From contig NZ_JAJDWC010000033.1 in NCBI RefSeq assembly GCF_022825805.1, forward strand, positions 1 to 46,040: 46,040 bases of DNA, read 5' to 3'. The stretch is from Phaeobacter sp. (GTDB lineage: Bacteria; Pseudomonadota; Alphaproteobacteria; Rhodobacterales; Rhodobacteraceae). Each line of letters begins with the position of its first letter. The stretch's first letter is position 1. The position numbers and the translations under genes are program-made. A model generated the notes under the pieces. That model was not told where the DNA came from, ran no database searches, and was given only the letters and a program-made list of their open reading frames with translations. Below, piece after piece: positions 34,441 to 44,843 of this stretch.

Positions 34441-35589
34441 GTGCAAACCGGAACCAAAATCTCCCTCGCAGGCCACGGGTTGTTGGCAGGCTGGGTGGCT
34501 GTTGGCGGATGGTTTTCTTCTGCGCCACCACCTGTGACGGTTCAGGAAGTGTCGCTGATCTCTGAGCAGGCGTTTGAACGCCTGACCCAGCAACGCGCAG
34601 CACCGGAGATCGGCGCGGAGGCCGCGGCCTTGACCCCGCCCGATACCGAACCTTCGCCCGAGTTGCGGCCGCAGGCAAATCCGGCAGTACCCAGCGTGCA
34701 GCCACCGGAGCCCGTCGCGCCGCCCACGCCTGATCGCGAAGTGACCGAAGTGCCGCCACAGCCGGTTCCAGCGGAGCCTGCGGAAACGCCACCACCTTTG
34801 GATGTGCCGTCGGATGCGCTGGATACTGCGACCATCCTGCCGGATGTGGCCGAGACCACGCAGTTGCGTCCCGCTGACCGTGTTGCGCCCACACCGATCG
34901 CGCCGCCAGAACCGGACGTGCGCATCGATGAGGTGGCGCAGCCCGAAATCGGACCGGGCGAGGGCCAGGAGGCAGAGCAGCAGCCCCAGGACCAGACTGC
35001 AGAGGCCGCGGCGAATGACCGGGTCGTGACCGAAGACATCGAAGCTGAGAACGATCAACGAGCCAGCGCCGCGCCTGCGCGTTCCCTGCGCCCACAATCC
35101 AGACCACGGCGACCCGACCCGGAGCCTGTGTCGGATCCGACGCCCGAACCACCAAGGGCCGAGGTTGCGGAAGAGCCCGCAGAGGATCGCGCTGCAGCGG
35201 TCGAAGATGCCTTGGCTGCCGCCATCGCAGGGGGTGCCGATGTGATCGCGCCAGAGCCTTCTGGCCCGCCGCTCACCAGTGGCGAGCGTGATGCGCTGCG
35301 GCTGGCGGTGCAAAAATGCTGGAACGTGGGGTCGCTGTCGTCTGAGGCGCTGCGCACAACGGTTGTTGTGGCTGTGTCGCTCAGCCCGGAGGGGCGGCCG
35401 CAGGATGGAAGCATCCGCCTGTTGTCCAGCACCGGCGGTTCGGGTGCAGCCGCGACGCAGGCTTTTGGCGCAGCCCGACGGGCGATTTTGCGCTGTGGTG
35501 CCAGCGGTTTTCAACTTCCGTCTGACAAATACGCCCAGTGGCGTAATATCGAAATGACCTTTAATCCCGAAAGGATGCGGATCAGATGA
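34441..35589 (+). CDS. tolA: TolA-like cell envelope protein
   Basis: 382-aa bridge between the inner-membrane TolQR motor and Pal/TolB. Short N-terminal hydrophobic anchor (about 7-28, [20 protein letters not shown]), a long Pro/Glu/Ala-rich periplasm-spanning part (about 30-270) in place of the helical repeats of E. coli TolA, and a C-terminal TonB/TolA-type domain (about 280-370) with two cysteines ([23 protein letters not shown]). Starts with GTG thirteen bases after the tolR stop. Stop overlaps tolB by four bases. Confidence 0.9.
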   Translation: MQTGTKISLAGHGLLAGWVAVGGWFSSAPPPVTVQEVSLISEQAFERLTQQRAAPEIGAEAAALTPPDTEPSPELRPQANPAVPSVQPPEPVAPPTPDREVTEVPPQPVPAEPAETPPPLDVPSDALDTATILPDVAETTQLRPADRVAPTPIAPPEPDVRIDEVAQPEIGPGEGQEAEQQPQDQTAEAAANDRVVTEDIEAENDQRASAAPARSLRPQSRPRRPDPEPVSDPTPEPPRAEVAEEPAEDRAAAVEDALAAAIAGGADVIAPEPSGPPLTSGERDALRLAVQKCWNVGSLSSEALRTTVVVAVSLSPEGRPQDGSIRLLSSTGGSGAAATQAFGAARRAILRCGASGFQLPSDKYAQWRNIEMTFNPERMRIR

Positions 35590-36926
35590 GGACATATCTT
35601 GCGAGCCTCGCGATTGGCGCGGCCCTGGTTGGGGCGGCCTTTATGGCAACGGCACAGACTGCAGCGGCCCAGGACGGTCCTTTGCGGATCGAGATCACGG
35701 ATGGTGTCATTGAGCCTTTGCCCTACGCAGTGCCGGATTTTGTGGCGGAAACCCCCGCCGCGGCAGAGCTGGCGCGGGAGATGTCCCGGGTGATCGCCGC
35801 CGACCTGAGCGGCACGGGGTTGTTCCGCGAAATTCCGGCCTCGGCGCAGATTGCCAAGATCAACAACTTTGACGCGCCGATCAGCTTTCCTGACTGGAAG
35901 GCGATCAACGCCCAGGCCCTGATCACCGGCGGGCTGAGCGTTAATGGCAACCGGGTGACGGTGCGCTTTCGAGGCTATGATGTCTTTGCAGAGCGGGAGT
36001 TGGGCACGGGATTGCAGTTTTCCGGCACCACAGATGGCTGGCGGCGCATGGCTCATAAGGTGGCTGATGTGATCTACAGCCGCATCACCGGCGAAAGCGG
36101 CTATTTTGACAGCCGCGTCGTGTTCGTCTCTGAAAGTGGGCCGAAAAACGACCGACGCAAGCGGCTGGCGATTATGGATTACGATGGCGCCAATGTGCAG
36201 TATCTGACCAATAGCGCGGCCATCGTGCTGGCGCCGCGTTTTTCGCCCACGGGCGACCGGGTGCTGTACACCAGCTATGAAAGCGGAGTGCCGCAGATCT
36301 ACGTGTTGGATGTGGGCAGCGTGCAACGGCGGGTGTTGTCCACAGATGAGGGCATCATGAGCTTTGCGCCAAGGTTTGCCCCTGATGGGCGCACGGTGGT
36401 CTATTCGCAGGCGCAGGGCGGCAACACGGATATCTACACGCTCAACATCGAGACCGGTCAACGGCAGCGGCTGACCAGCGCTCCCTCCATTGAAACGGCA
36501 CCCTCCTTTTCACCGGATGGCCGTCAGATCGTGTTTGAAAGCGACCGTTCTGGCGCGCCCCAGCTCTATGTGATGGCCGCGACGGGTGGGGAAGCTCGGC
36601 GGATCAGTTTTGGATCGGGTCGCTATGGCACGCCGGTGTGGTCGCCGCGCGGGGATCTGGTGGCCTTTACCAAACAGAACAAAGGTCGCTTCCACATCGG
36701 TGTCATGCGGTTGGACGGCAGCGAAGAGCGGCTTTTGACGGCATCGTTCCTGGATGAGGGGCCGACCTGGTCGCCCAACGGTCGGGTGATCATGTTCACC
36801 CGTGAAACCCGTGGCGAAAATGGCCGCGCGCTGCTCTATTCAGTGGATATTTCAGGGCGCAACCTGAAACCGGTGCGCACGCCGGATGGGGCGTCTGATC
36901 CGGCATGGTCGCCGCTGCAGAAGTAA
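35586..36926 (+). CDS. tolB: Tol-Pal system beta-propeller protein TolB
   Basis: 446-aa periplasmic protein. Sec signal peptide (about 1-28, cleavage after AQTAAAQ-type Ala-rich end), N-terminal alpha/beta domain ([16 protein letters not shown]...), and a C-terminal six-bladed propeller with repeated LxPRFSPxGDxxxYTS / IYxLN / [23 protein letters not shown] units. Overlaps the tolA stop (ATGA). Confidence 0.97.
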   Translation: MRTYLASLAIGAALVGAAFMATAQTAAAQDGPLRIEITDGVIEPLPYAVPDFVAETPAAAELAREMSRVIAADLSGTGLFREIPASAQIAKINNFDAPISFPDWKAINAQALITGGLSVNGNRVTVRFRGYDVFAERELGTGLQFSGTTDGWRRMAHKVADVIYSRITGESGYFDSRVVFVSESGPKNDRRKRLAIMDYDGANVQYLTNSAAIVLAPRFSPTGDRVLYTSYESGVPQIYVLDVGSVQRRVLSTDEGIMSFAPRFAPDGRTVVYSQAQGGNTDIYTLNIETGQRQRLTSAPSIETAPSFSPDGRQIVFESDRSGAPQLYVMAATGGEARRISFGSGRYGTPVWSPRGDLVAFTKQNKGRFHIGVMRLDGSEERLLTASFLDEGPTWSPNGRVIMFTRETRGENGRALLYSVDISGRNLKPVRTPDGASDPAWSPLQK

Positions 36927-37061
36927 GGCCAGCGCCGGATCTGTGCAGCAGGATACGGCACGCAGGGCCAGCGGCAGAACGGCCTAAACAGCAAAGTGGC
37001 ACCCGCACCGGCCCTATGATAGTTTTGGTGCAACAACAGGGAATGGGATGAGGCAGAGAGC

Positions 37062-37568
37062 ATGAGTGGTTTGAAGAACGGTATTTTGGTGGCTGCGCTC
37101 TTGGCGCTTGGCGCATGCACGGGCAACCCCTGGGACGATGCCGCGGGCGTTGGTGGTCCTGGGGCCGCGGGGCTGGGCGCAGGCAGCGCATTGGATCCGC
37201 AGAGCCCTGCATATTTCCAGCAGGAAGTCGGCGACCGGGTCCTGTTTGCGGTGGATCAGTCCAGCCTGTCGGAAGCGGCGAAATCCACACTGGTCGGACA
37301 GGCGCGCTGGTTGACGGCCAATCCCGATTTCATTGTCACCATTCAGGGTCACGCAGACGAACAGGGCACGCGGGAGTATAACCTTGCTCTGGGCGCACGT
37401 CGCGCCAATGCCGCGCGGGAATTCTTGATTTCACAAGGGATCGCTGGCAGCCGCCTCAAGGTGGTGAGCTTTGGCAAAGAGCGACCGGTTGAAATCTGCT
37501 CCAACGAAGCCTGCTATGCGCAGAACCGCCGTGCGGTGACTGTCCTGGCTGGCGGATTGACCGGGTAA
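37062..37568 (+). CDS. pal: Peptidoglycan-associated lipoprotein Pal
   Basis: 168-aa outer-membrane lipoprotein. Lipobox LGAC gives lipidated Cys19. The C-terminal OmpA-like peptidoglycan-binding domain (about 60-165) shows TIQGHADEQGTREYNLALG, ARRANAAREFL and KVVSFGKERPV. It is the outer-membrane end of Tol-Pal. Preceded by GAGGCAGAGAG; 135 bp after tolB, so it may also have its own promoter. Confidence 0.97.
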   Translation: MSGLKNGILVAALLALGACTGNPWDDAAGVGGPGAAGLGAGSALDPQSPAYFQQEVGDRVLFAVDQSSLSEAAKSTLVGQARWLTANPDFIVTIQGHADEQGTREYNLALGARRANAAREFLISQGIAGSRLKVVSFGKERPVEICSNEACYAQNRRAVTVLAGGLTG

Positions 37569-37607
37569 ACTGGGACTGGATAATCGATGATGAAAGGGGC
37601 TGGATCC

Positions 37608-38612
37608 GTGAAGTTTTCATCAAAGGCGCTATGGATTGCATTGGGTCTGGTTGCCGCGCTGGCGCTGTCCCCTGTGCGCGCGCAGGCGCAAACGCCGGAT
37701 CAGCAGACCCTCGCTGACATTCGTCAGGAGCTGACGCTGCTCTATGTCGATATCCAACGGCTGAAGCGTGAATTGTCGACCACTGGCAGCCCGCAGGCGA
37801 ACCTGGGCGGCAACAGCGTTCTGGATCGGGTGGGCGCGATCGAGGCAGAGCTGCAACGGCTGACAGCGCAGACCGAACAACTGTCGTTCCGGGTCGACCG
37901 TGTGGTGCAGGATGGCACCAATCGGATCGGGGATCTGGAGTTCCGTCTGGTCGAGCTGGAAGGCGGCGACATTTCCCAGCTGGGAGAGACCACAACGCTT
38001 GGCGCGGCGGATCTGCCGGGCACAGCATCGGGCGAGACGCAGACAGGCGGCACGCAAGCGGAGACTGGGCTGGCGGGAAACGGCCAGGTGGTTGATGGGC
38101 AGGCGGGTGATGGCCAGGCGGGTAATGGCACGGTTGCGGGCGCTGACACGGCAGCCGCGACCAATCCTGCGGCTGGGGGCGGCACCGCCAACAGCGGCCT
38201 TGCGACCCTGCCGACTGATCAGGAGCTTGCCGTGGCCGAACAGCGCGATTTTGATGCGGCAAAAGAAGCCTTTGAAGCTGGCTCATTCCAAGCGGCCGCA
38301 GATCAGTTCATTGCCTTTACCCTCGCGTATCCCGGCAGTCCCCTGACCCCAGCGGCGGAGTTCAACCGCGGCAAATCCCTCGATGGATTGGGCGACACGC
38401 GCGAAGCAGCACGGGCCTATCTGGCGGCGTTTTCGGCCAGCCCTTCGGGACAGACCGCGCCAGATGCGCTGGTTGCTTTGGGTGCGGCCTTGGGTCGATT
38501 GGGGCAAACCAGTCAGGCCTGCGTCACCCTTGCCGAAGTCTCCAGCCGGTTTCCCAGCTCGGCCGCGGTGAGCGCGGCGCAGATCGAGCGCAGCAAACTG
38601 GCCTGCAGCTGA
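37608..38612 (+). CDS. cpoB: Cell division coordinator CpoB (YbgF)
   Basis: 334-aa periplasmic protein that links peptidoglycan synthesis with Tol-Pal constriction. Signal peptide (VKFSSKALWIALGLVAALALSPVRAQAQ), N-terminal coiled coil (about 35-110), a Gly/Thr/Asp-rich linker with 15-bp repeat units, and a C-terminal TPR domain (AEQRDFDAAKEAFEAGSFQAAADQFIAF onward). GTG at 37608 preferred because AAAGGGG lies seven bases upstream; an in-frame ATG-ATG at 37587 would add seven residues. Confidence 0.9.
   Translation: MKFSSKALWIALGLVAALALSPVRAQAQTPDQQTLADIRQELTLLYVDIQRLKRELSTTGSPQANLGGNSVLDRVGAIEAELQRLTAQTEQLSFRVDRVVQDGTNRIGDLEFRLVELEGGDISQLGETTTLGAADLPGTASGETQTGGTQAETGLAGNGQVVDGQAGDGQAGNGTVAGADTAAATNPAAGGGTANSGLATLPTDQELAVAEQRDFDAAKEAFEAGSFQAAADQFIAFTLAYPGSPLTPAAEFNRGKSLDGLGDTREAARAYLAAFSASPSGQTAPDALVALGAALGRLGQTSQACVTLAEVSSRFPSSAAVSAAQIERSKLACS
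38079..38138 (+). repeat. 15-bp in-frame repeats in the CpoB linker
   Basis: Units starting at 38079, 38094, 38109 and 38124, beginning RAY GGS and encoding NGQVV, DGQAG, DGQAG, NGTVA. The two middle units differ by one base, suggesting recent duplication. They lie between the coiled coil and the TPR domain. Confidence 0.8.
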
Positions 38613-38615
38613 GCC

Positions 38616-39869
38616 TTGGCCCGGGCAGACAGCGATATCCACGCGCTCATCCGGCGGCAGTTTCGCTCCAATCTCCCGGAACATCTGGGGGTGGCCGTCT
38701 CTGGGGGCGGCGATTCCATGGCGCTCTTGTATCTGCTGCATGATTGTTTTGCGGATCTCGGTGTTGGTCTTTATGTGGCGACGGTGGATCATGGGTTGCG
38801 CCCAGAGGTGCAGCAGGAGGCGGCGCTGGTCGCCGAGGCAGCACAGAGCCTTGGTGCGCGCCACGATGTGCTGCAATGGCGCGATCACCCCGCAGGTGGC
38901 AATCTGCAGGAGGAGGCGCGCAGGGCCCGATATGCGCTGTTGATCAACTGGGCGCGCAGCCATGACCTGACCACGCTTGCACTTGGGCATACTGCGGATG
39001 ATCAGGCGGAAACCCTGCTGATGCGCCTGGGCCGTGCGGCCGGTGTGTCAGGCCTGGCTGCGATGCCACGGTCGCGCGCGCAGGATGGCATTTCGCTGGT
39101 GCGCCCGATGCTGGACATTACGCGGGCACAGCTGCGCGACTATCTGCGGGCCAAAAACGTGACCTGGGCCGAAGACCCAAGCAACAGTGACACCCGGTTT
39201 GAACGGGTGCGCATCCGTCAGGCGATGGAGGCTTTGGCCCCCATCGGGCTGACAGTGGACCGGCTTGCATCGGTTGCCCACAACCTTGGTGCGGCCCGTG
39301 AAGCCTTGGATTGGTACACGTTTCTGGCTGCTCGCGACATGGTGGAGGTGCGTGACGAGGCCCTGGTGGTCGATTCGCGCCTGTTTCGCACGCTGCCGGA
39401 TGAAATTGCCCACCGCCTGCTGGTGCGGGCGTTCCAATGGATCGCAGGCGGCGACCATCCGCCGCGGCGCGATCCGATGGGATTGGCGAAACTGGCGATC
39501 CGGCAGGGTGGCTCTTTCACCTTGGCGGGGTGTCGTATCGTGTCCCGCGCCAAACGCAGCTGGATCACCCGCGAGCTGAAGCCCCTGGCAAAGATGGCCG
39601 TTGCGCCTGGTGCGGTTTGGGACCGCCGGTGGCGTGTTTATGGTGGCGATGCGACAGGTTGCGAGATCCGCGCGCTGGGTGTCGCGGGGCTGAAAACATG
39701 CGCCGCACTGCGTGATCGCACCATTCCGACCCCGGTGTTGGAGACCACACCGGCGGTGTGGCGGGGCGATGATTTGGTGGCCGCGCCGTTGGCGGGGCAG
39801 GCCAATGGGTGGCGCGCAGAACCGGTGCGCAAGGCAGAAGAGTTCTTCGCATCACTTTTATCGCATTGA
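38616..39869 (+). CDS. tilS: tRNA(Ile)-lysidine synthase
   Basis: 417-aa enzyme that adds lysine to C34 of the CAU-anticodon tRNA-Ile. Seen: PP-loop SGGGDSM (about residues 29-35), VDHGLRPEVQQEA, LALGHTADDQAETLLMRLGRAAGVSGLAAM, and SNSDTRFERVRIRQ, then a divergent C-terminal region. The start is TTG at 38616, three bases after the cpoB stop; no better codon keeps the N terminus ahead of the PP-loop, and no clear Shine-Dalgarno is seen, suggesting coupling with cpoB. Confidence 0.92.
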   Translation: MARADSDIHALIRRQFRSNLPEHLGVAVSGGGDSMALLYLLHDCFADLGVGLYVATVDHGLRPEVQQEAALVAEAAQSLGARHDVLQWRDHPAGGNLQEEARRARYALLINWARSHDLTTLALGHTADDQAETLLMRLGRAAGVSGLAAMPRSRAQDGISLVRPMLDITRAQLRDYLRAKNVTWAEDPSNSDTRFERVRIRQAMEALAPIGLTVDRLASVAHNLGAAREALDWYTFLAARDMVEVRDEALVVDSRLFRTLPDEIAHRLLVRAFQWIAGGDHPPRRDPMGLAKLAIRQGGSFTLAGCRIVSRAKRSWITRELKPLAKMAVAPGAVWDRRWRVYGGDATGCEIRALGVAGLKTCAALRDRTIPTPVLETTPAVWRGDDLVAAPLAGQANGWRAEPVRKAEEFFASLLSH

Positions 39870-39894
39870 ACCTTATCGAAGGATCCCTATTTTA
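39866..39894 (+). promoter_or_regulatory. Candidate heat-shock (sigma-32) promoter of ftsH
   Basis: TTGAAC (39866-39871), 13-bp spacer, then CCCTATTTTA (39885-39894). This fits the RpoH pattern (CTTGAA-N13ish-CCCATNT) well and lies about 50 bp before ftsH, a classic RpoH target. The -35 overlaps the tilS stop codon. Confidence 0.55.
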
Positions 39895-39946
39895 AGGGAC
39901 AACGAAGGCGCCGGTTCGCTGCGTCTTGCATTTTGGGAGACTGTCC

Positions 39947-41860
39947 TTGGGCAACGTACGCAATATTGCATTCTGGGTTGTTCTGTTCGTACTGGTTTTG
40001 GCGCTGTTCAATTTGTTCAGCGGATCCAGCAACACGATGCAGAGCCGAGAAAGAACCTTTTCCGATTTTGTCGCGGCCGTAGAGAACGGCAACGTCAATC
40101 AGGTGACGCTGGATGGCGAACAGGTTCGTTACACCACCTCAGACAATCAGAGCTTCATTACGATCAAACCTGGCGACGCCGAGGTGACATCGCTGCTGAT
40201 CGAAAACAACATTCCTGTTCGTGCAGAAAAGCAGCAGCAGTCCGGCTTCCAGTCGTTCCTGTTGACGCTGCTGCCCTTCCTGCTGCTGATCGGTGTGTGG
40301 ATCTATTTCATGAACCGCATGCAAGGTGGCGGCAAAGGCGGCGCCATGGGTTTTGGCAAATCCAAGGCCAAGATGTTGACCGAAAAGCATGGGCGCGTGA
40401 CCTTTGACGATGTCGCTGGCATCGATGAGGCCAAAGAAGAGCTGGAAGAGATCGTCGAGTTCCTGCGCAACCCGCAGAAGTTCAGCCGCCTTGGTGGCAA
40501 GATCCCCAAAGGCGCGTTGCTGGTGGGCCCTCCGGGTACAGGTAAGACGCTGCTGGCGCGGGCCATCGCAGGCGAAGCCGGTGTGCCATTCTTCACCATC
40601 TCCGGTTCCGACTTTGTGGAGATGTTCGTGGGTGTGGGTGCCTCCCGTGTCCGTGACATGTTCGAACAAGCCAAGAAAAACGCACCTTGCATCGTGTTCA
40701 TCGACGAAATCGACGCCGTGGGCCGCCATCGTGGCGCCGGTTATGGCGGCGGTAACGACGAGCGCGAACAGACATTGAACCAGCTTCTGGTGGAAATGGA
40801 TGGTTTCGAGGCCAACGAAGGCGTCATCATTCTGGCGGCCACCAACCGCAAAGACGTGCTGGACCCGGCATTGCTGCGTCCGGGCCGGTTTGACCGTAAC
40901 GTCACCGTTGGCAACCCCGACATCAAAGGTCGTGAAAAGATCCTGGGCGTACATGCTCGCAAGACCCCGCTGGGTCCGGACGTGGATCTGCGCATCATTG
41001 CCCGTGGTACGCCTGGTTTCTCCGGTGCGGATCTGGCCAACCTGGTCAACGAAGCGGCGCTGATGGCTGCGCGTGTTGGTCGTCGTTTTGTCACGATGGA
41101 GGATTTCGAATCCGCCAAAGACAAGGTGATGATGGGGGCCGAGCGTCGCTCGATGGTGCTGACGCAGGATCAAAAGGAAAAAACTGCCTATCACGAAGCG
41201 GGCCACGCCGTTGTCGGCCTGGAGCTGCCGCTGTGTGATCCGGTCTATAAGGCCACCATCATCCCGCGTGGCGGTGCCCTGGGTATGGTTGTGTCCCTGC
41301 CGGAGATGGATCGCCTGAATTATCACCGTGATGAATGTCAGCAGAAGCTTGCCATGACCATGGCCGGCAAAGCGGCCGAAGTGATCAAATATGGCGAAGA
41401 CCACGTGTCCAACGGTCCCGCTGGTGACATCCAGCAGGCGTCGGCTCTGGCGCGGGCGATGGTCTTGCAGTGGGGCATGTCCGACAAGGTCGGCAACATC
41501 GACTACCGCGAGGCAGCTGAGGGGTATTCTGGTAATACCGCCGGGTTCTCGGTGTCGGCCAACACCAAAGAGCTGATCGAGGAAGAGGTGAAACGCTTCA
41601 TCCAGCAGGGCTATGATCAGGCGCTGCAGATCCTGAAGGACAAGAACGAGGAATGGGAGCGTTTGGCCCAGGGTCTCTTGGAGTATGAAACGCTCACAGG
41701 TGACGAGATCAAGCGCGTGATGCGGGGCGAGCCGCCGCAGTTTGACGATGGCGAAAGCGGCGACAGCGACACCGGCGCGACCTCGGTGACAGCGATCCCG
41801 AAGGCCAAGCCGAAGAAATCCCCGCCAGAGGCAGGGATGGAGCCGGAGCCGTCCTCTTGA
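39947..41860 (+). CDS. ftsH: ATP-dependent zinc metalloprotease FtsH
   Basis: 637-aa membrane-anchored AAA+ protease for membrane and regulatory proteins. Two N-terminal transmembrane helices (about 7-25 and 95-117) flank the periplasmic domain; Walker A GPPGTGKT (residues 194-201), Walker [12 protein letters not shown], second-region-of-homology [18 protein letters not shown], zinc motif HEAGH (from about residue 416). The TTG at 39947 was chosen because GGGAGA lies six bases upstream and the protein then begins (M)[11 protein letters not shown], the usual alphaproteobacterial start. A terminator follows. Confidence 0.97.
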   Translation: MGNVRNIAFWVVLFVLVLALFNLFSGSSNTMQSRERTFSDFVAAVENGNVNQVTLDGEQVRYTTSDNQSFITIKPGDAEVTSLLIENNIPVRAEKQQQSGFQSFLLTLLPFLLLIGVWIYFMNRMQGGGKGGAMGFGKSKAKMLTEKHGRVTFDDVAGIDEAKEELEEIVEFLRNPQKFSRLGGKIPKGALLVGPPGTGKTLLARAIAGEAGVPFFTISGSDFVEMFVGVGASRVRDMFEQAKKNAPCIVFIDEIDAVGRHRGAGYGGGNDEREQTLNQLLVEMDGFEANEGVIILAATNRKDVLDPALLRPGRFDRNVTVGNPDIKGREKILGVHARKTPLGPDVDLRIIARGTPGFSGADLANLVNEAALMAARVGRRFVTMEDFESAKDKVMMGAERRSMVLTQDQKEKTAYHEAGHAVVGLELPLCDPVYKATIIPRGGALGMVVSLPEMDRLNYHRDECQQKLAMTMAGKAAEVIKYGEDHVSNGPAGDIQQASALARAMVLQWGMSDKVGNIDYREAAEGYSGNTAGFSVSANTKELIEEEVKRFIQQGYDQALQILKDKNEEWERLAQGLLEYETLTGDEIKRVMRGEPPQFDDGESGDSDTGATSVTAIPKAKPKKSPPEAGMEPEPSS

Positions 41861-41888
41861 TCCTGACCGATCACATCTGACATGCGAG

Positions 41889-41918
41889 AAACCCGATCTC
41901 TTCTGAGGTCGGGTTTTT
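41889..41918 (+). terminator. Rho-independent terminator after ftsH
   Basis: AAACCCGA / TCGGGTTT stem with loop-side TCTC and TTCTGAGG, followed by a T run. About 28 bp after the ftsH stop. Confidence 0.9.
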
Positions 41919-41980
41919 CAGTTGCGAGCCTGCCTCCGCGGCCTATGGTACGGCTGTTATTTCAGGTTTGGAGAGGTGCG

Positions 41981-42559
41981 ATGCCGATTTTGAAGGAAAC
42001 GGATTTCCAAGGCGAGATTGTCTGGCTGGGCCATGTGCCGGAGGCCACGGTTGGGCTGCGGTCCAAGGCGGGGGCGCGCCTGGATCTGACCTATGCGGGC
42101 ATCGAAGGTGAGCGGCATTATGGCGAACAGCGCCAAGCCTGCGGTCGTGTTCGCAACCTGCATCCGGCCGGCACGGAGATCCGCAACCTGCGCCAGCTCA
42201 GCATTCTGTCGCAAGAGGATCTGGAGTTGATCGCGCAAGAGATGGGGATGGCAGAGCTGGATCCCACCTATCTTGGGGCAACGCTGGTCCTGCGCGGCAT
42301 CCCTGATCTGAGCCATCTGCCGCCCTCCAGCCGCTTGCAGGGGCCTGATGGGGTGACCCTGACCGTGGATCTGGAAAACCGTCCCTGTATTTTTCCGGGC
42401 AAGGAAATTGAAAAGGATCACAAAGGCTTCGGTGCGAAATTCAAACCCGCAGCAAAGGGGCGGCGCGGTGTCATGGCCTGGGTTGAACGGCCCGGCAGGC
42501 TCGAACTGGGGCAGAGCCTGCGCCTGTTTGTGCCGGACCAGCCAGCCTGGTCTCCGTGA
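41981..42559 (+). CDS. MOSC domain-containing protein
   Basis: 192-aa protein with a MOSC-type beta-barrel; such domains bind or transfer sulfur or molybdenum cofactor. Seen: GLRSKAGARLDLTYAGIEGERHYG, LRQLSILSQEDLELIAQEMG, LGATLVLRGIPDLSHLPPSSRL, and the conserved Cys in ENRPCIFPGKEIEKDH (about residue 143). The start follows GGAGAGG by a few bases. Single gene between the ftsH terminator and fhs. Substrate unknown. Confidence 0.87.
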   Translation: MPILKETDFQGEIVWLGHVPEATVGLRSKAGARLDLTYAGIEGERHYGEQRQACGRVRNLHPAGTEIRNLRQLSILSQEDLELIAQEMGMAELDPTYLGATLVLRGIPDLSHLPPSSRLQGPDGVTLTVDLENRPCIFPGKEIEKDHKGFGAKFKPAAKGRRGVMAWVERPGRLELGQSLRLFVPDQPAWSP

Positions 42560-42761
42560 GTCGCCGGGCGGTGTAGCCAATAGGCGTCAAAGCGTCAGCA
42601 TCGGCGATCACAACCCCGTGCTAGTGTGATCGAACGCCGTTTCAATGACCGATCATGTCGGAAATCACGCGCACCGAATGTCGCAGAAGGGCTAAGTCTG
42701 GCGGGAAACCGGCACGTCTGTGCCGTCATCATTTGCGACCTCAACATTCAGGAACTCTGAC

Positions 42762-44438
42762 ATGAGCTACAAGTCGGACATCGAAATCGCCCGCGAGGCG
42801 CAGAAGCGTCCCATCCAGGAAATCGGCGAAAAGATCGGCATTTCCAGCGAAAACCTTCTGCCCTACGGCCACGACAAGGCAAAAGTGAGCCAGGAGTTCA
42901 TCAACTCCGTTCAGGACAAGACAGACGGCAAGCTGATCCTGGTGACGGCGATCAACCCGACCCCCGCAGGTGAAGGCAAAACCACCACCACCGTTGGTCT
43001 GGGTGACGGTCTGAACCGCATTGGCAAAAATGCGATGATCTGTATCCGCGAAGCGTCGCTCGGCCCGAACTTCGGCATGAAGGGTGGCGCAGCAGGTGGC
43101 GGTTACGCACAGGTTGTTCCGATGGAGGAAATGAACCTCCACTTCACCGGTGACTTCCACGCGATCACATCCGCACACTCGCTGCTGTCGGCAATGATCG
43201 ACAACCACATCTACTGGGGCAACGAGTGCGAAATCGACATCCGTCGTGTTGCATGGCGCCGTGTGGTCGACATGAACGACCGCGCTCTGCGTCAGATCAC
43301 CGCGTCGCTGGGTGGCGTGTCCAACGGCTTCCCACGTGAAACAGGTTTCGACATCACCGTGGCTTCCGAAGTCATGGCGATCCTTTGCCTTGCAACCGAT
43401 CTGTCGGATCTGGAGAAGCGCCTGGGTGACATCATCGTGGCCTACCGCCGCGACAAAACACCTGTGTACTGCCGCGACATCAAAGCAGAAGGCGCAATGA
43501 CCGTTCTGCTGAAAGACGCGATGCAGCCGAACCTGGTGCAGACCCTGGAAAACAACCCGGCCTTCGTGCACGGCGGCCCGTTCGCCAACATCGCGCACGG
43601 CTGTAACTCGGTCATCGCAACCAAAACCGCCCTGAAAGTCGCTGACTATGTCGTGACCGAAGCGGGCTTTGGTGCTGACCTGGGTGCTGAGAAGTTCATG
43701 AACATCAAGTGCCGCAAGGCAGGCATCGCGCCCGACGCGGTTGTTCTGGTTGCAACCGTGCGCGCGATGAAGATGAACGGTGGCGTTGCCAAGGCGGATC
43801 TGGGTGCAGAAAACGTCGAAGCCGTGAACTCCGGCTGTGCAAACCTCGGCCGTCACATCGAAAACGTGAAGTCGTTTGGTGTGCCTGTTGTGGTTGCGAT
43901 CAACCACTTCGTCACCGATACCGACGCGGAAATCCAGGCGGTCAAAGACTACTGTGGCGAACACGGCGTCGAAGCGGTCCTGTCCCGTCACTGGGAGCTG
44001 GGCTCCGAAGGCTCCGCGCCGCTGGCGGAAAAAGTTGTCGAGATCGTCGACAGCGGTTCTGCAAACTTCGCGCCGATCTACCCGGACGACATGCCGCTGT
44101 TCGAGAAGATCGAAACCATCGCGAAGCGCATCTACCGTGCGGACGAGGTGCTGGCGGACAAGAAAATCCGCAACCAGCTGAAGGAATGGGAAGACGCGGG
44201 CTACGGCAACCTGCCGGTCTGCATGGCGAAGACCCAATACTCCTTCTCCACCGATCCAAACCTGCGCGGCGCGCCCACCGGCCATTCGGTTCCGGTTCGC
44301 GAAGTGCGCCTGTCCGCTGGTGCGGGCTTCATCGTGGTTGTCTGCGGTGAAATCATGACCATGCCGGGTCTGCCGCGCAAACCAGCTTCGGAATCGATCC
44401 GACTGAATGACGCAGGCCAGATCGAAGGCTTGTTCTAA
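42762..44438 (+). CDS. fhs: Formate-tetrahydrofolate ligase
   Basis: 558-aa enzyme that makes 10-formyltetrahydrofolate from formate, THF and ATP. Seen: P-loop [18 protein letters not shown] (about residues 66-83), [40 protein letters not shown], and [16 protein letters not shown]. Full length. Start at 42762 ([13 protein letters not shown]); a frame 14 codons longer lacks family support. With folD downstream it forms a one-carbon set that can run formate to methylene-THF; gcvH in the left part of the window feeds the same pool. Confidence 0.97.
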   Translation: MSYKSDIEIAREAQKRPIQEIGEKIGISSENLLPYGHDKAKVSQEFINSVQDKTDGKLILVTAINPTPAGEGKTTTTVGLGDGLNRIGKNAMICIREASLGPNFGMKGGAAGGGYAQVVPMEEMNLHFTGDFHAITSAHSLLSAMIDNHIYWGNECEIDIRRVAWRRVVDMNDRALRQITASLGGVSNGFPRETGFDITVASEVMAILCLATDLSDLEKRLGDIIVAYRRDKTPVYCRDIKAEGAMTVLLKDAMQPNLVQTLENNPAFVHGGPFANIAHGCNSVIATKTALKVADYVVTEAGFGADLGAEKFMNIKCRKAGIAPDAVVLVATVRAMKMNGGVAKADLGAENVEAVNSGCANLGRHIENVKSFGVPVVVAINHFVTDTDAEIQAVKDYCGEHGVEAVLSRHWELGSEGSAPLAEKVVEIVDSGSANFAPIYPDDMPLFEKIETIAKRIYRADEVLADKKIRNQLKEWEDAGYGNLPVCMAKTQYSFSTDPNLRGAPTGHSVPVREVRLSAGAGFIVVVCGEIMTMPGLPRKPASESIRLNDAGQIEGLF

Positions 44439-44497
44439 AGCGCAATATGCGCAATCTGCGGCCCGGGGAGTTCCTCGGGCCGTAGGAGTTTTGAGAG

Positions 44498-44803
44498 ATG
44501 ACTGAACGACACCCACCGCAGGCCTGCGCCGACATGGCGGCTTTGCGGCGACAGATCGACCGGTTGGACCGCGATTTGATTGCATTGCTGGTTGAACGGG
44601 CCAGCTATATCGATCGCGCCATCGCGCTGAAGACGGAGAATGGCTGGCCAGCCCGGATCCCGGATCGTGTCGAAGAGGTGGTTATGAATGCCCGGACCGC
44701 TGCAGCTGCCAAAGGGCTCGATCCTGATTTGATCGAAGTGATCTGGCGGCAACTGGTGGAATGGTCGATTGCCCGTGAAGCACGGGTGATCCGCGAGGAG
44801 TAA
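44498..44803 (+). CDS. Chorismate mutase, AroQ class
   Basis: 101-aa all-helical chorismate mutase (chorismate to prephenate). Seen: [33 protein letters not shown] with the substrate-binding Arg and Lys positions, [24 protein letters not shown] with the conserved C-terminal Gln/Glu helix. Close in shape to monofunctional AroQ and to PchB-like isochorismate lyase homologues; the location between fhs and folD does not decide. GTAGGAG lies ten bases before the ATG. Confidence 0.85.
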   Translation: MTERHPPQACADMAALRRQIDRLDRDLIALLVERASYIDRAIALKTENGWPARIPDRVEEVVMNARTAAAAKGLDPDLIEVIWRQLVEWSIAREARVIREE

Positions 44804-44843
44804 GGCGTCACCGGCAGCGGGTCGCAAAAAGAGGACTAAATCA

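Noticed and set aside
40139..41404. 421-codon minus-strand open frame
   Set aside because: Antisense to ftsH; same reasoning.
42560..42761. Possible folate-type riboswitch before fhs
   Set aside because: I looked for known tetrahydrofolate or SAM-type cores and saw no convincing conserved segments; only the promoter and leader are implied.
42741..44585. 614-codon minus-strand open frame
   Set aside because: Antisense to fhs, rich in His, Val and Asp as mirror frames of GC-rich genes are; no ribosome site or family.
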